A stretch of 15,382 nt of DNA from JBPEXY01 sp052031065. GTDB taxonomy: Bacteria; Pseudomonadota; Gammaproteobacteria; Immundisolibacterales; Immundisolibacteraceae. This document shows positions 15,256 through 15,382 of the stretch, in pieces (positions within the stretch are counted from its first letter, which is position 1; every line of letters starts with the position of its first letter). The translations under genes were made by a program, and so were the position numbers. The DNA is taken from assembly GCA_052031065.1 (NCBI GenBank), contig JBPEXY010000110.1, positions 1-15,382 on the forward strand. The letters are read 5' to 3'. The notes beneath the pieces were generated by a model. The model was not told the DNA's origin. It did not search any database and saw only the letters and a list, made by a program, of their open reading frames with translations.

Positions 15256-15382
15256 TGAACTAACCCGGATTTAACGGACACTTCAAATAGGGGACCCTAT
15301 CCTCAGGGAGATGTTCGATGCAAGTTCGTCAGCGTTACACCAAAGAGTTCAAGCTTGAAGCGATTCGACAGCTGAAGGAAGG
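15256..15382 (+). mobile_element. Left end of a second IS3-family element, cut by the window edge
   Basis: TGAACTAACCC at 15256 begins an end whose first 26 bases match the inward right end of the IS at 7448-8750 at 20 positions, sharing TTTAACGGACAC. A ribosome site and an orfA start follow at IS-like distance. Its orfA differs from that of the first element, so this is a related but different IS. Its boundary is inferred from the repeat alone. Confidence 0.65.
15318..15382 (+). CDS. IS3-family transposase OrfA, N-terminal fragment
   Basis: The ATG at 15318 follows AGGGAG (15305-15310) by 7 bases. The visible residues MQVRQRYTKEFKLEAIRQLK are the usual beginning of HTH_Tnp_1 OrfA proteins, with the (Y/F)xxEFKxEA motif. 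The gene continues beyond the window. It runs away from the efflux operon. Confidence 0.75.
   Translation, partial: MQVRQRYTKEFKLEAIRQLKE

Noticed and set aside
7448..15382. Classical composite transposon carrying the efflux operon
   Set aside because: The flanking IS3 elements have different orfA genes, the right one is cut by the window, and no target duplication is visible, so only association can be claimed.

Overview
The window looks like a gammaproteobacterial chromosome segment whose right half is made of mobile or acquired DNA. Three things point to a gammaproteobacterium. The EF-P beta-lysylation set (efp, epmA, epmB) is complete. An Asp-box/YCF48-like gene sits beside an MMPL-type RND gene. 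Genes are packed tightly, with stop/start overlaps. Genus cannot be fixed from the sequence alone.

Left half (1-7358), housekeeping. First comes the 3' end of a YCF48-like beta-propeller gene, then an MMPL/RND-type membrane transporter closed by a clear intrinsic terminator (3108-3139). A translationally coupled trio follows: moaB (molybdopterin adenylylation family), a macro-domain ADP-ribose-binding protein and a Nudix hydrolase. It is converged on by epmB, which runs leftward and is divergent from efp. efp overlaps epmA by four bases. EpmB makes (R)-beta-lysine, EpmA attaches it to Lys34 of EF-P, and modified EF-P relieves ribosome stalling at polyproline, so substrate and both modifying enzymes lie together.

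Middle (7359-9328), an insertion-sequence scrapyard. A 67-bp relic of one IS3-family end abuts a 1303-bp IS3-family element (7448-8750, orfA and orfB leftward). Its orfA/orfB junction carries two short extra segments that break the usual frameshift arrangement. After it lies a decayed IS481-family transposase (8772-9292) with a likely terminal ACA end near 9328.

Right half (9483-15213) is a complete tripartite RND efflux operon (periplasmic adaptor, HAE-1-type inner-membrane pump, outer-membrane factor lipoprotein). All three genes overlap by four bases and no regulator gene is visible. At 15256 another IS3-family end begins, with the start of its orfA running off the window. The efflux operon is thus bracketed by IS material on both sides, which suggests, without proving, that it was acquired or rearranged as a unit.

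I see no CRISPR array, tRNA, rRNA or clearly new defence or biosynthetic system. The most unusual signals are the rebuilt orfA/orfB junction of the IS3 element, the nested IS ends beside it, and the coupled moaB-macro-Nudix genes.
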